A stretch of DNA of 7,875 nucleotides from an uncultured Erysipelotrichaceae bacterium (GCA_902771745.1 CACXYG010000061.1:2552-10426); one strand, 5' to 3'; shown: positions 1 through 7,541, counted from the first letter of the stretch. Translations and numbers: made by a program. Notes: generated by a model from the letters alone, not told the origin.

Positions 1-977
1 AATCTGACAAGCATGTAATCCAATAATTCGGTAGCATCCGGAAGGATGATACGTTCGGTAGAAGAGTGAGAGATATCTCTTTCGTGCCATAAGGCGATGT
101 TGTCATAAGAAGTCATCATATAACCGCGGATAACTCTAGCACAACCACAGATGTTTTCACTGGAGATTGGATTTCTCTTATGTGGCATAGCCGAAGAACC
201 CTTCTGACCTTTACTGAAGGCTTCTTCAGCTTCTTTGACTTCCTGTCTGGATAAGTGTCTGACTTCTAAAGCCATCTTTTCTAATTCACTGGCCACTAAG
301 GCAAGAGCAGAAAGATAAGCGGCATGTCTATCTCTCTGGATGACCTGCGTAGAGATGGCGGCATGCTGAATGCCAAGACCATCACAAACATATTCTTCGA
401 CTTGTGGTGGAAGGTTAGCAAAGTTACCGACCGCACCAGAGAGTTTACCGACCTGGACATTGTCACAAGCGCGGACGAATTCTTCTCTGATACGAGTCAT
501 ATCGGAATACCACAAGGCCCACTTGAGACCAAAGGAGGTGATATCCGCATGCATACCATGAGTTCTACCGATACATGGGGTATTTTCAAACTCTAAGGCT
601 CTCTTCTTTAAGACCTTCATCATATCATCGATATCTTTTAACAAGATTTCGTTAGCACACTTGAGAAGATAACCGTTGGCCGTATCGACGACATCAGTAG
701 AAGTAAGACCGTAATGAATCCACTTCTTCTCTTCGCCAAGAGATTCACCAACTGCTCTGGTGAAAGCGACGACATCATGCTTGGTGACCTGTTCGATTTC
801 TTTGATTCTCGCAACTTCAAAGGTGGCCTTATCTAACTTTGGTAAGTCTTCCTTAGGGACGACACCAAGTTCAGCCCAAGCTTTCGCATTTAAGATTTCA
901 ACTTTCAGATATGCGTTGAACTTATTTTCTTCCGTCCAGATGTCACGCATGCATTTTCTCGAATAACGTTCAATCAT
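1..977 (-). CDS. purB: Adenylosuccinate lyase PurB, 5' part (3' end cut by window edge)
   Basis: This lyase makes AICAR plus fumarate from SAICAR (IMP pathway step 8) and AMP plus fumarate from adenylosuccinate; it is cytosolic and belongs to the fumarase/aspartase superfamily, normally a homotetramer. The protein starts MIERYSR, the usual family opening. The motifs appear in order: TKHDVVAF with His67, HYGLTSTD with His88, GRTHGMHAD with His140, then the superfamily signature GSSAMPHKRNP at residues 260-270 carrying the catalytic serine. The three histidines align, one residue shifted, with the active-site histidines of Bacillus subtilis PurB (68, 89, 141). About 325 codons are present and open to the left edge; the family is roughly 430-475 residues, so about a quarter is missing, by the window cut and not by a lesion I can see. 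It follows purD after 10 nt and has an AAGGAG site 6 nt before ATG. It is the last operon gene visible. Confidence 0.96.
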   Translation of the reverse strand, partial: MIERYSRKCMRDIWTEENKFNAYLKVEILNAKAWAELGVVPKEDLPKLDKATFEVARIKEIEQVTKHDVVAFTRAVGESLGEEKKWIHYGLTSTDVVDTANGYLLKCANEILLKDIDDMMKVLKKRALEFENTPCIGRTHGMHADITSFGLKWALWYSDMTRIREEFVRACDNVQVGKLSGAVGNFANLPPQVEEYVCDGLGIQHAAISTQVIQRDRHAAYLSALALVASELEKMALEVRHLSRQEVKEAEEAFSKGQKGSSAMPHKRNPISSENICGCARVIRGYMMTSYDNIALWHERDISHSSTERIILPDATELLDYMLVR

Positions 978-983
978 GATTTA

Positions 984-989
984 CTCCTT
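984..989 (-). promoter_or_regulatory. Ribosome binding site of purB, overlapping the purD stop
   Basis: AAGGAG on the minus strand lies 6 nt before the purB ATG. Its first two bases are the last two of the purD TAA, so a ribosome terminating on purD covers the purB site. Translational coupling is inferred from this overlap. Confidence 0.8.
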
Positions 990-2229
990 ATAAGGCCCAA
1001 TGACCGATATCACTGCGATAGAAAAGATTATCCGATTCGATCTTCTTGATATCATCAAGAGCTTTCTCTCTGGCCTTGGCAACCGTGTCAGCCTTTTCGA
1101 CGATGATCAAGACTCTACCACCATTGTTGTAAGTCTGGCCATCGACAATTTTAACACCCATGGCATATACCTTACCAGTGACTTTCTCTAATCCGTTGAT
1201 GGCGTGCATCTTTTCATAGCTTCCTGGATAACCCTCAGAGGCTAAAACCACACCAAGATAGACCTGGTTATCCCAGACGAGTTCAGGATCTTCATGGTCG
1301 ATGACTTTATTGAAAGCGACAAAGAGATCACTTTCCAATCTCGGTAAGACAACTTCCGTTTCTGGATCACCAAAACGGCAATTGAATTCAATAACCTTGA
1401 TACCATCCTTGGTCTTCATCAAGCCACCATATAAGACGCCGGTGAAAGAAGAATCATCATCCACCAAAGCCGCTGCTGTTGGCTTCATGATCTTTTCTAA
1501 GGCTTCTTCTCTATCCTCCTTAGTAATGAATGGAAGTGGAGAATATGCGCCCATACCACCAGTATTTGGACCCTCATCATCATCAAAAGCACGCTTATGA
1601 TCCTGAGAGAGTTCTAAAGGATAGACGTTCTTGCCATCGACAAAACACAAGAAGGAGAATTCAGGGCCTTCTAAATATTCTTCAATGACGACTTTATCTT
1701 TACCATACTTGTCATCGACAAGCATATCTTTTAAGGCCTTTTGGGCCTCCTTTAAAGACATGGCAACGACAACGCCCTTGCCAGCGGCAAGGCCATCGTA
1801 CTTGATGACAATCGGAGCACCTTTTTCCTGAACATAATTCCAGGCTTCCTCATAAGAGGAGAAGGACTGGAAATCGGCGGTTGGAATATGATACTTCTTC
1901 ATCAATTCCTTGGCGTATTCTTTGGAAGACTCAATTCTAGCTGCCTTCTTATCAGGACCAAAAATCTTTAATCCCTTGGCCTTAAAAGCATCCACGACAC
2001 CAGCGGCAAGAGAGACTTCTGGACCGACTACAGTCAAATCGATATTCTTTTCTAAAGCAAACTTGACTAAAGCCTCAACATCGGTATCAGAGATAGCAAC
2101 AAGTTCAGCCTGCTTAGCCATACCGTCATTACCAGGGGCGGCATAGATCTTATCAACAAGAGATGATTCACTTAATTTATCGATGATGGCATGCTCTCTA
2201 CCACCACTACCAATCACTAAAACCTTCAT
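988..2229 (-). CDS. purD: Phosphoribosylamine-glycine ligase PurD (GAR synthetase)
   Basis: PurD joins glycine to 5-phosphoribosylamine using ATP to give GAR, step 2 of the pathway, in the cytosol. The 413-residue protein is full length (family about 415-430). It opens with the glycine-rich segment VIGSGGREHAI (5-15), characteristic of the N-terminal domain. The ATP-grasp core follows: KYDGLAAGKGV around 143-153, EEYLEGPEFS near 183-192, GPNTGGMGAYSP (220-231), and EFNCRFGDPETE (281-292), which contains the family signature with the metal/ATP-binding Glu and Asn residues. It ends RSDIGHWAL, a typical PurD C-terminus. The chosen ATG is the only start that keeps the N-terminal nucleotide-fold motif. 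It lies 15 nt after the purH stop with a weak AGG(T) site 8 nt upstream, so its translation may depend on coupling to purH. The product phosphoribosylamine donor comes from PurF, and GAR goes to PurN, both encoded in the same operon. Confidence 0.98.
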   Translation of the reverse strand: MKVLVIGSGGREHAIIDKLSESSLVDKIYAAPGNDGMAKQAELVAISDTDVEALVKFALEKNIDLTVVGPEVSLAAGVVDAFKAKGLKIFGPDKKAARIESSKEYAKELMKKYHIPTADFQSFSSYEEAWNYVQEKGAPIVIKYDGLAAGKGVVVAMSLKEAQKALKDMLVDDKYGKDKVVIEEYLEGPEFSFLCFVDGKNVYPLELSQDHKRAFDDDEGPNTGGMGAYSPLPFITKEDREEALEKIMKPTAAALVDDDSSFTGVLYGGLMKTKDGIKVIEFNCRFGDPETEVVLPRLESDLFVAFNKVIDHEDPELVWDNQVYLGVVLASEGYPGSYEKMHAINGLEKVTGKVYAMGVKIVDGQTYNNGGRVLIIVEKADTVAKAREKALDDIKKIESDNLFYRSDIGHWAL

Positions 2230-2237
2230 GATTCTTA

Positions 2238-2240
2238 CCT
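2238..2240 (-). promoter_or_regulatory. Weak ribosome binding site of purD
   Basis: In the 15-nt purH-purD gap the only purine-rich match is TAGGTAAG, with AGG 8 nt before the ATG. There is no GGAGG, in contrast to purC and purH. Confidence 0.5.
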
Positions 2241-2244
2241 ACAA

Positions 2245-3780
2245 TTAATGTCTGAAGTGTCTCATGCCGGTGAAGATCATGGCAATACCAAGTTCATCAC
2301 ACTTCTTGATGGAATCTTCATCACGGATAGATCCACCTGGCTGGATGATGGCAGTAACACCATACTTGGCAGCCAAAGTGACGGTATCATCAAATGGGAA
2401 GAACGCATCAGAAGCTAAGACAAGAGAAGTCTTACCCTGCTTCTTAGCCCATTCTAAGGAGATTTCAGCAGAACCGACACGGTTCATCTGACCAGCGCCA
2501 ACACCAGCGATGGTCTGATCATGAGCGACTAAGATAGCATTGGATTTGACATGCTTGACGCACTTCATAGCGAAAAGAAGATCCTTCTTTTCTTCTTCGG
2601 TTGGTTGCTTCTTGGTGACAACCTTCAAATCTTCTTCTTTCCAGATATCTAAATCTAAATCCTGATAGAGAAGACCACCGTTGATGGTTAAAGCCATCTT
2701 CTTATCCTTAAATGGAGTGGTCATATCAACTTCCATAATTCTACAATTCTTTTTCTTAGATAAAATCTCTAAAGCTTCTTCACTATAAGATGGAGCCATG
2801 ATGATCTCTAAGAAGACCTTTTTGTCCATGATGGCCTGAGCGAGAGTAGCATCGACTGGTCTATTAAAAGCGACAATACCACCATAGATCGAGACTGGGT
2901 CAGCCTCATAAGCCTTATCCCAGGCTTCATAGATATCCTTAGCGGAAGCGGCACCACAGGGATTCATGTGCTTTAAAGCGATGGCGGTTGGTTCTTCAAA
3001 CTCCATCAAGAGATTTAAGCAGGCATTACCATCCTGAATATTGTTATAGGACAATTCCTTACCCTGAATCTGTTTGGCGTGAACCAAAGACCAGGAAGTG
3101 TATGGGCCCTTATATAAAGCGGCATTCTGATGTGGGTTTTCACCATAACGAAGAGACTGGGCAAGTTCATAAGAGAGCGTTAAGGTCTCATTGAAATCAG
3201 AACCGACAAGGTTAGATAAGTAAGCGGAGATCATGGCGTCATAATTGGCAGTGGTACGGAAAGCCTTGGCAGCCAGATAGGTTCTGGTTTCTAAGGTGGT
3301 ATCACCATTTTCTTCAAATTCCTTTAAGACTCTTTCAAAGTCAGCAGGATCAGTGACGATGGTGACAGCCTTATAATTCTTGGAAGCGGAACGGACCATG
3401 GATGGACCGCCGATATCAATGTTTTCGATGACTTCATCTAAAGCAGCACCACTTTCGACAGTCTTCTTGAATGGATAGAGGTTGACGCAGACAAGATCGA
3501 TCGGTTTGATGTCGTGTTCTTTGATGGTGTCCATATGTTCTTTTAAGTCACGTCTGGCTAAAAGACCGCCGTGGACCTTTGGATGAAGAGTCTTGACTCT
3601 GCCATCAAGGATTTCTGGGAAACCTGTGACATCCTCAATGGAGATGGTTTTGACACCAGCGGCATCCAAAGCTTTCTTGGTACCACCAGTAGAGATGATT
3701 TCAAAATCGAGTGCTTCTAACTTCTTAGCAAATTCAACGACACCAGTTTTATCACTGACACTGATCAATGCTCTTCTCAT
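2245..3780 (-). CDS. purH: Bifunctional PurH: AICAR formyltransferase / IMP cyclohydrolase
   Basis: PurH performs the last two steps to IMP: it transfers a formyl group from 10-formyl-tetrahydrofolate to AICAR, then closes the ring. At 511 residues it matches the family (about 510-530). The N-terminal cyclohydrolase domain (about 1-195) has the MGS-like fold with ALISVSDKTG (4-13), STGGTKKAL (30-38) and DGRVKTLHPKVHGGLLARR (59-77). The transformylase domain follows, with SLRYGENPHQNAALY (209-223) and the catalytic Lys270-His271 pair in ALKHMNPCGAA. Late motifs are SDAFFPFDD (457-465), QPGGSIRDEDSI (480-491) and the C-terminus FTGMRHFRH. The start MRRALISVSDKTG is the standard family start. 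Its ATG directly abuts the purN TAA with no base between, and its strong AAGGAGG site sits inside the purN coding end, so the two are almost certainly translationally coupled. Functionally, PurH and PurN share the need for formyl-tetrahydrofolate. Confidence 0.98.
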   Translation of the reverse strand: MRRALISVSDKTGVVEFAKKLEALDFEIISTGGTKKALDAAGVKTISIEDVTGFPEILDGRVKTLHPKVHGGLLARRDLKEHMDTIKEHDIKPIDLVCVNLYPFKKTVESGAALDEVIENIDIGGPSMVRSASKNYKAVTIVTDPADFERVLKEFEENGDTTLETRTYLAAKAFRTTANYDAMISAYLSNLVGSDFNETLTLSYELAQSLRYGENPHQNAALYKGPYTSWSLVHAKQIQGKELSYNNIQDGNACLNLLMEFEEPTAIALKHMNPCGAASAKDIYEAWDKAYEADPVSIYGGIVAFNRPVDATLAQAIMDKKVFLEIIMAPSYSEEALEILSKKKNCRIMEVDMTTPFKDKKMALTINGGLLYQDLDLDIWKEEDLKVVTKKQPTEEEKKDLLFAMKCVKHVKSNAILVAHDQTIAGVGAGQMNRVGSAEISLEWAKKQGKTSLVLASDAFFPFDDTVTLAAKYGVTAIIQPGGSIRDEDSIKKCDELGIAMIFTGMRHFRH

Positions 3781-4350
3781 TTACAGTTCCTCCTTGATGA
3801 GCTTTTCAATCGTATTTGGGTATAATTCATGCTCGACAGCATGAATCTTACTTTCTAATTCGTCGACATCGGAGCCATAATACTCGAAGGCTTTCTGAGC
3901 GATGATCTTACCGCCATCGAGTTCAGCGGAAACATAGTGGATGGTGACACCAAAGACTTTACATCCGTAGTCAAAGGCATCTTGAATGCCATGTGCTCCC
4001 TTAAAGGAAGGAAGCAAGGCTGGATGAATGTTGATGATCTTGTTAGGATAGGCATCAAGTAAGACATCCGTGACAATCTTCATATATCCAGCTAAGCAGA
4101 TGAGGTCAACCTCATTCTGCTTTAATAAGGAGAGAATATGTTCTTCATATTCTTTCTTGGAAGCAAAGTTCTTCAATAAGACGACTTCATAGGGAATCTG
4201 ATGATTCTTGGCTCTGGTAATGGCATAAGCATCCTTATGGTCAACAATCAATAATTTGATTGTTGCATTATGGATACTACCATCTTCAATCGCCTTGATA
4301 ATCGCTTCGAAGTTCGTTCCGTTTCCACTTGCAAATATGGCTAAATTCAT
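3781..4350 (-). CDS. purN: Phosphoribosylglycinamide formyltransferase PurN
   Basis: PurN transfers the formyl group of 10-formyl-tetrahydrofolate to GAR to give FGAR, step 3. At 189 residues it is complete (B. subtilis and E. coli homologues are roughly 195-212). The N-terminal phosphate-binding loop FASGNGTNFEAI is at residues 6-17. The folate/active-site region LAGYMKIV (86-93) precedes NIHPALLPSFKGAHG (107-121). Catalytic Asn107 and His109 and, in HYVSAELDGG, Asp145 align one residue shifted with E. coli Asn106, His108 and Asp144. The last codons, Lys-Glu-Glu-Leu, double as the ribosome binding site of purH. The start ATG lies 8 nt after the purM stop and has only a short AGG site overlapping that stop (TAGG). 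Folate-dependent PurN rather than formate-dependent PurT is used. The gene also contains two perfect inverted repeats, listed separately. Confidence 0.97.
   Translation of the reverse strand: MNLAIFASGNGTNFEAIIKAIEDGSIHNATIKLLIVDHKDAYAITRAKNHQIPYEVVLLKNFASKKEYEEHILSLLKQNEVDLICLAGYMKIVTDVLLDAYPNKIINIHPALLPSFKGAHGIQDAFDYGCKVFGVTIHYVSAELDGGKIIAQKAFEYYGSDVDELESKIHAVEHELYPNTIEKLIKEEL
3789..3795 (-). promoter_or_regulatory. Strong ribosome binding site of purH inside purN
   Basis: AAGGAGG on the minus strand, 8 nt before the purH ATG, lies entirely within the last purN codons (Lys-Glu-Glu). It supports the purH start, and with the TAA-ATG junction it points to coupled translation. Confidence 0.85.
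3825..3846 (-). repeat. Perfect 9-bp inverted repeat near the 3' end of purN
   Basis: The minus strand reads ATTCATGCT, a 4-base loop GTCG, then AGCATGAAT: nine perfect pairs. It covers purN codons 169-176 and ends about 29 nt before the purH ribosome binding site. No U-run follows, so it is not an intrinsic terminator. Any role in RNA stability or processing is only inferred, and chance is possible. Confidence 0.5.
4242..4265 (-). repeat. Perfect 10-bp inverted repeat near the 5' end of purN
   Basis: The arms CAACAATCAA and TTGATTGTTG flank a 4-base loop (ATTA on the minus strand). The repeat spans purN codons 29-37. The stem has only three G-C pairs, so as RNA it would be weak, and no U-run follows. 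It could be coincidence of codon choice in the beta-strand segment it encodes. Confidence 0.5.
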
Positions 4351-4357
4351 ATCTTTA

Positions 4358-4360
4358 CCT
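4358..4360 (-). promoter_or_regulatory. Weak ribosome binding site of purN, overlapping the purM stop
   Basis: The junction reads TAGGTAAAGAT then ATG. The purM stop TAG supplies the AG of the AGG site, 7 nt before the purN start. The match is short, so initiation probably relies on ribosomes finishing purM. Confidence 0.5.
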
Positions 4361-5396
4361 ACTTTAATAATTCAATTTCAACACCAGGTTTATCGGTTAC
4401 TTTACCGATGACATAAGTCTTACGGTTGGCTTTGGCTAAGATTTCCTGAGCCTTGGTGACATCCTTTTCGTTGATGGCAAGGATCATACCGATACCCATG
4501 TTATAGATGTTGAACATCTCTCTATGTTCGATCTTGCCCTGCTTCTCTAAGAAGTTGAAAATCGGTAAGATGGTCCAGGTGCCTTCTTTGACATAGATAC
4601 CCTGACCTTCCGATAAGATACGAGGGATATTTTCATCAAAACCACCGCCGGTGATATGAGCAACACCATGAACCGGTAAGGTGCGGATGACTTCTAAGAC
4701 TTCCTTACAATAGATGTTGGTTGGAGTGAGTAAGACTTCACCTAAAGTCTTCTTTTCATCCAATTCTGGATAGATCTTATTTAAATCTAAGTTGGCATCA
4801 GCAACGATCTTTCTGACCAAAGAGAAACCATTGGAATGAACACCGCTGGATTCAATACCAAGTAAGACATCACCGACTTTGACCTGGGTGCCATCGATGA
4901 GCTTAGATTTTTCCACAACACCAGTGGTATAACCAGCGATATCATATTCGCCATTACCATACATACCTGGCATTTCAGCAGTTTCACCACCGACAAGAGC
5001 GCAACCAGCCTGTCTGCAGCCTTCAGCAACACCAGCGACAATGGCTTCCACCTTGGCTGGTTCATTCTTGCCGACAGCGACATAGTCAAGGAAGAATAAT
5101 GGTTCTGCACCCTGAGCAAGAACATCATTGACGCACATCGCAACGGCATCGATACCGATGGTATCATGCTTATCTAAAGCAAAGGCGATCTTCAACTTGG
5201 TGCCAACACCATCGGTGCCGGAAACCAAGATAGGTTCCTTGATGTTCAAGGCGGTCAAATCGAACATACCGCCGAAAGAACCAATGCCACCCATAGAACC
5301 GACTCTCCTGGTGGAATTGACATGCTTCTTAATACGTCTGACGACATCGTAACCAGCTTCTAAGCTAACGCCTGCTTTTTCATAATCAATAGCCAT
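4359..5396 (-). CDS. purM: Phosphoribosylformylglycinamidine cyclo-ligase PurM (AIR synthetase)
   Basis: PurM closes the imidazole ring, converting FGAM to AIR with ATP, step 5. The 345-residue length is that of the bacterial family (about 345-350). The opening, with YEKAGVSLEAGYDVV (5-19) and GGIGSFGGMFDL (36-47), is typical. The ATP-binding signature VSGTDGVGTKLKIAF (58-72) is followed by GIDAVAMCVNDVLAQGAEPL (81-100), LVGGETAEMPGMY (134-146) and the SSGVHSNGFSLVRK segment (183-196). The C-terminal domain carries HITGGGFDENIPRIL (247-261) and NMGIGMILAI (299-308). It belongs to the same ATP-binding superfamily as the core of PurL, whose product it uses. The start lies 11 nt after the purF stop with an AGAGG site that begins inside that stop codon. 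I see no defect. Confidence 0.98.
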   Translation of the reverse strand: MAIDYEKAGVSLEAGYDVVRRIKKHVNSTRRVGSMGGIGSFGGMFDLTALNIKEPILVSGTDGVGTKLKIAFALDKHDTIGIDAVAMCVNDVLAQGAEPLFFLDYVAVGKNEPAKVEAIVAGVAEGCRQAGCALVGGETAEMPGMYGNGEYDIAGYTTGVVEKSKLIDGTQVKVGDVLLGIESSGVHSNGFSLVRKIVADANLDLNKIYPELDEKKTLGEVLLTPTNIYCKEVLEVIRTLPVHGVAHITGGGFDENIPRILSEGQGIYVKEGTWTILPIFNFLEKQGKIEHREMFNIYNMGIGMILAINEKDVTKAQEILAKANRKTYVIGKVTDKPGVEIELLK

Positions 5397-5404
5397 GTTA
5401 TTTA

Positions 5405-5409
5405 CCTCT
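5405..5409 (-). promoter_or_regulatory. Ribosome binding site of purM, overlapping the purF stop
   Basis: The junction reads TAGAGGTAAATAAC before ATG. The AGAGG site starts on the second base of the purF TAG and lies 8 nt from the purM start. It is a moderate site and fixes the start. Confidence 0.6.
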
Positions 5410-6820
5410 AAAATTTATGATCTTTATTTGCGTCTTCAATGGAGGAGTAGAGTTCGGTCGGATATTTGCCTGTAAAACAAGCTACACATAACTGCAATCT
5501 CTTAGAAACTTCGAAGAGGGATTCCTTAGTCAAGAAGGCAAGAGAATCCGCACCGATCATCTCTTTGACCTCTTCGATGCTGTGATGCGCTGAAATCAGC
5601 TCATCATAGGTGGAGATATCAACACCATAGAAACAAGGAGAGATGATCTGTGGAGAAGCGATGCGCATATGGACTTCCTTAGCCCCGGCATCACGTAACA
5701 TCTTAATGATTTTCTTACTGGTTGTTCCGCGAACAATAGAGTCATCAATTAAGACAACACGTTTATCTTTCACAATACTGATAACTGGAGATAACTTTAA
5801 TTTGACAGCCTTTTCTCTCATCTCCTGATTGGGTTGGATGAACGATCTGCCGATATACTTGTTCTTCACTAGACCAAGCTCATAAGGAATATGACTTTCT
5901 TCTGCATAACCGATAGCGGCAGATAAGGAAGAATCTGGAACACCGATAACAATATCCGCATCCACAGGCGCCTGACGGTACAAGGCTTTACCCGATTCCT
6001 TACGGAAGGCATGAACGTTCAAGCCTTCAATATCACTATCTGGTCTAGAGAAGTAGATATATTCCATCGCACACATATAGTGACGTTTGAATTTGGAATA
6101 CTCATAAGAGTGAAGACCATCTTCATCAATGGTGACAACCTCACCAGGTTTGACATCTCTTAAGAAGGTAGCGCCAACGGCATTAAAGGCACATATCTCA
6201 CTTGCTACCACATAACCATCATCTAACTTACCGATAGATAATGGTCTAAGACCGTATTTATCACGACAGGCATAAAGGCGGTCCTTGGTGACAATCAAGA
6301 AGGCAAAGGCGCCTTCCAATAAGTTGAGTGCATTGACAATGACCTCAACACGCTTTGTTCCAGGGTTATCTTTCTTGATCAAGTGAGCTAGGATTTCCGA
6401 ATCCGAAGTGGATTGGAAGATAGAACCCTGATCTTCTAAATAAGCTTTCAATTCAGCGGAGTTGACCAAATTACCATTGTGGGCAAGGCCAAAGTCACCA
6501 CCGTGATGACGGAAGAGGAATGGCTGGACATTTTCAATACCGCCACCGCCTGAAGTCGCATAACGGACATGACCGATACCAGTCTTACCTGGTAAGCTGT
6601 CGAGTTTTTCTTGATTGAAGATTTCGCTGACCAAGCCTTCGCCTTTGATACGGGATAAACGACCATCATCATTGACGACGACCATACCGCAGCCTTCCTG
6701 GCCGCGATGTTGTAAGGAGTGCAAGCCAAAATACATATTCTGGGCGGCGTGAGAGACGTTATAAACGCCAAAGACACCACATTCCTCATGCAATCCTTTT
6801 AAAATCTCAATATTTTCCAT
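5408..6820 (-). CDS. purF: Amidophosphoribosyltransferase PurF, Fe-S (Bacillus-type)
   Basis: PurF catalyses the committed step, PRPP plus glutamine to 5-phosphoribosylamine, and in the family is feedback-inhibited by purine nucleotides. The protein has 470 residues. Residues 1-13 look like a cleavable propeptide, leaving Cys14 (HEE-CGVFGVY) as the N-terminal nucleophile of the class II glutaminase domain. Supporting motifs are LQHRGQEGCGM (36-46), HVRYATSGGG (84-93) and LAHNGNL (112-118). The phosphoribosyltransferase domain contains GVPDSSLSAAIGYA (293-306) and the PRPP loop VVLIDDSIVRGTTS (355-368). Cys250, Cys396, Cys445 and Cys448 match in position the four ligands of the 4Fe-4S cluster of B. 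subtilis PurF. This distinguishes it from the cluster-free E. coli type and suggests an oxygen-sensitive enzyme. The start is fixed by the propeptide. The gap to purC is 7 nt, with AAAGG only 4 nt from the ATG. Confidence 0.98.
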   Translation of the reverse strand: MENIEILKGLHEECGVFGVYNVSHAAQNMYFGLHSLQHRGQEGCGMVVVNDDGRLSRIKGEGLVSEIFNQEKLDSLPGKTGIGHVRYATSGGGGIENVQPFLFRHHGGDFGLAHNGNLVNSAELKAYLEDQGSIFQSTSDSEILAHLIKKDNPGTKRVEVIVNALNLLEGAFAFLIVTKDRLYACRDKYGLRPLSIGKLDDGYVVASEICAFNAVGATFLRDVKPGEVVTIDEDGLHSYEYSKFKRHYMCAMEYIYFSRPDSDIEGLNVHAFRKESGKALYRQAPVDADIVIGVPDSSLSAAIGYAEESHIPYELGLVKNKYIGRSFIQPNQEMREKAVKLKLSPVISIVKDKRVVLIDDSIVRGTTSKKIIKMLRDAGAKEVHMRIASPQIISPCFYGVDISTYDELISAHHSIEEVKEMIGADSLAFLTKESLFEVSKRLQLCVACFTGKYPTELYSSIEDANKDHKF

Positions 6821-6824
6821 ATAA

Positions 6825-6829
6825 CCTTT
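6825..6829 (-). promoter_or_regulatory. Ribosome binding site of purF with short spacing
   Basis: AAAGG lies 4 nt before the purF ATG and overlaps the purC TAA. The spacing is shorter than usual. The start is nevertheless fixed by the propeptide and catalytic Cys14 that follow it. Confidence 0.55.
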
Positions 6830-7541
6830 ACTTTCTATTCTTTAATCTTTCTAAGACCTGTTGATAGGCTTGAATGACATCACCAAGATCTCTTCTGAAA
6901 CGATCCTTATCTAAGATTTCCTTGGTGGTAGAATCCCATAAACGACAAGAATCAGGAGAAATTTCATCCGCAAGGATGATTTTTCCATCCTTGGTTTTAC
7001 CAAACTCAATCTTGAAATCGACAAGGGTGATATTGATGTTAGCAAATAACTTCTTGAGAGCATTGTTGATCTTGACTGTCTGAGCAAACATTTCATCTAA
7101 GTCTTCATAGGTAGTTAAGCCTAAAGCGACAGCGTGATGTCTGTTGAGAAGAGGATCGCCAAGTTTGTCATTCTTGAGACATAACTCATAGATGGTGTTC
7201 GGAATGGTGGTTCCTTCTTTTATGTTGAGGCGCTTAGACATCGAACCAGAGATGACATTTCTGACGACGATCTCAAGAGGAATGATATCTAACTTCTTAG
7301 CCAACATGTCTCTCTCGTTGAGGCCTTTGACAAAGTGGGATTCAATACCTTCTTTGGCTAAGTCCTGGAAGATGATGGTTGTGATCTCGTTATTGATAAT
7401 ACCTTTTCCTTTGATTTTGGCTTTCTTGATACCGTTGAAGGCAGAGGCGTCATCCTTGAAATGAATGATGATGAGATCCGGATCATCCGTGTGATAGATC
7501 TTCTTCGCCTTACCTTCATAAAACAAATCCAATTGTTGCAT
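6828..7541 (-). CDS. purC: SAICAR synthetase PurC
   Basis: PurC couples aspartate to CAIR using ATP to make SAICAR, step 7, and supplies the substrate of PurB at the other end of the operon. At 237 residues it has the usual bacterial length (about 235-245). The N-terminus has FYEGKAKKIY (7-16), the nucleotide-binding start of the family, then FKDDASAFNG (28-37). The family signature LEIVVRNVISGS (89-100) follows, with DPLLNRHHAVAL (129-140) and a second signature, ILADEISPDSCRLWD (189-203). No key motif is missing. It begins 18 nt after purL, the widest gap here, with a canonical AGGAGGT site 7 nt before the ATG. Its substrate CAIR needs PurE, which is not encoded in the window. Confidence 0.98.
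   Translation of the reverse strand: MQQLDLFYEGKAKKIYHTDDPDLIIIHFKDDASAFNGIKKAKIKGKGIINNEITTIIFQDLAKEGIESHFVKGLNERDMLAKKLDIIPLEIVVRNVISGSMSKRLNIKEGTTIPNTIYELCLKNDKLGDPLLNRHHAVALGLTTYEDLDEMFAQTVKINNALKKLFANINITLVDFKIEFGKTKDGKIILADEISPDSCRLWDSTTKEILDKDRFRRDLGDVIQAYQQVLERLKNRK

Noticed and set aside
69..80. 12-nt palindrome AGAGATATCTCT in purB
   Set aside because: It codes for the conserved Arg-Asp-Ile-Ser stretch of adenylosuccinate lyase and is within chance expectation.
324..596. Plus-strand open frame of 90 codons inside purB
   Set aside because: It is antisense to the conserved PurB core, including the GRTHGMHAD region, has no convincing binding site and has no recognisable protein family. 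Codon bias of the real gene explains it.
1301..1600. Plus-strand open frame of 99 codons inside purD
   Set aside because: It is antisense to the ATP-grasp core of PurD, with low-complexity Ser/Lys-rich content typical of shadow frames.
1776..1792. 7-bp G/C-rich stem with 3-base loop in purD
   Set aside because: It encodes the conserved glycine-rich ATP-grasp segment (GLAAGKG). Amino acid constraint explains the sequence, and no U-run follows.
3821..3826. TATAAT on the plus strand within purN, a possible antisense promoter
   Set aside because: No acceptable -35 hexamer lies at 16-18 nt. The nearest TTGATG is 21 nt upstream of the hexamer, and nothing downstream on the plus strand looks like a gene.
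4787..5167. Minus-strand 126-codon frame within purM
   Set aside because: It lies in a different frame of the same strand as the highly conserved PurM core and resembles no family. The purM frame is clearly the coding one.
6448..6789. Minus-strand 113-codon frame within purF
   Set aside because: It is out of frame with the PurF glutaminase domain, whose motifs are all intact. No binding site supports it.
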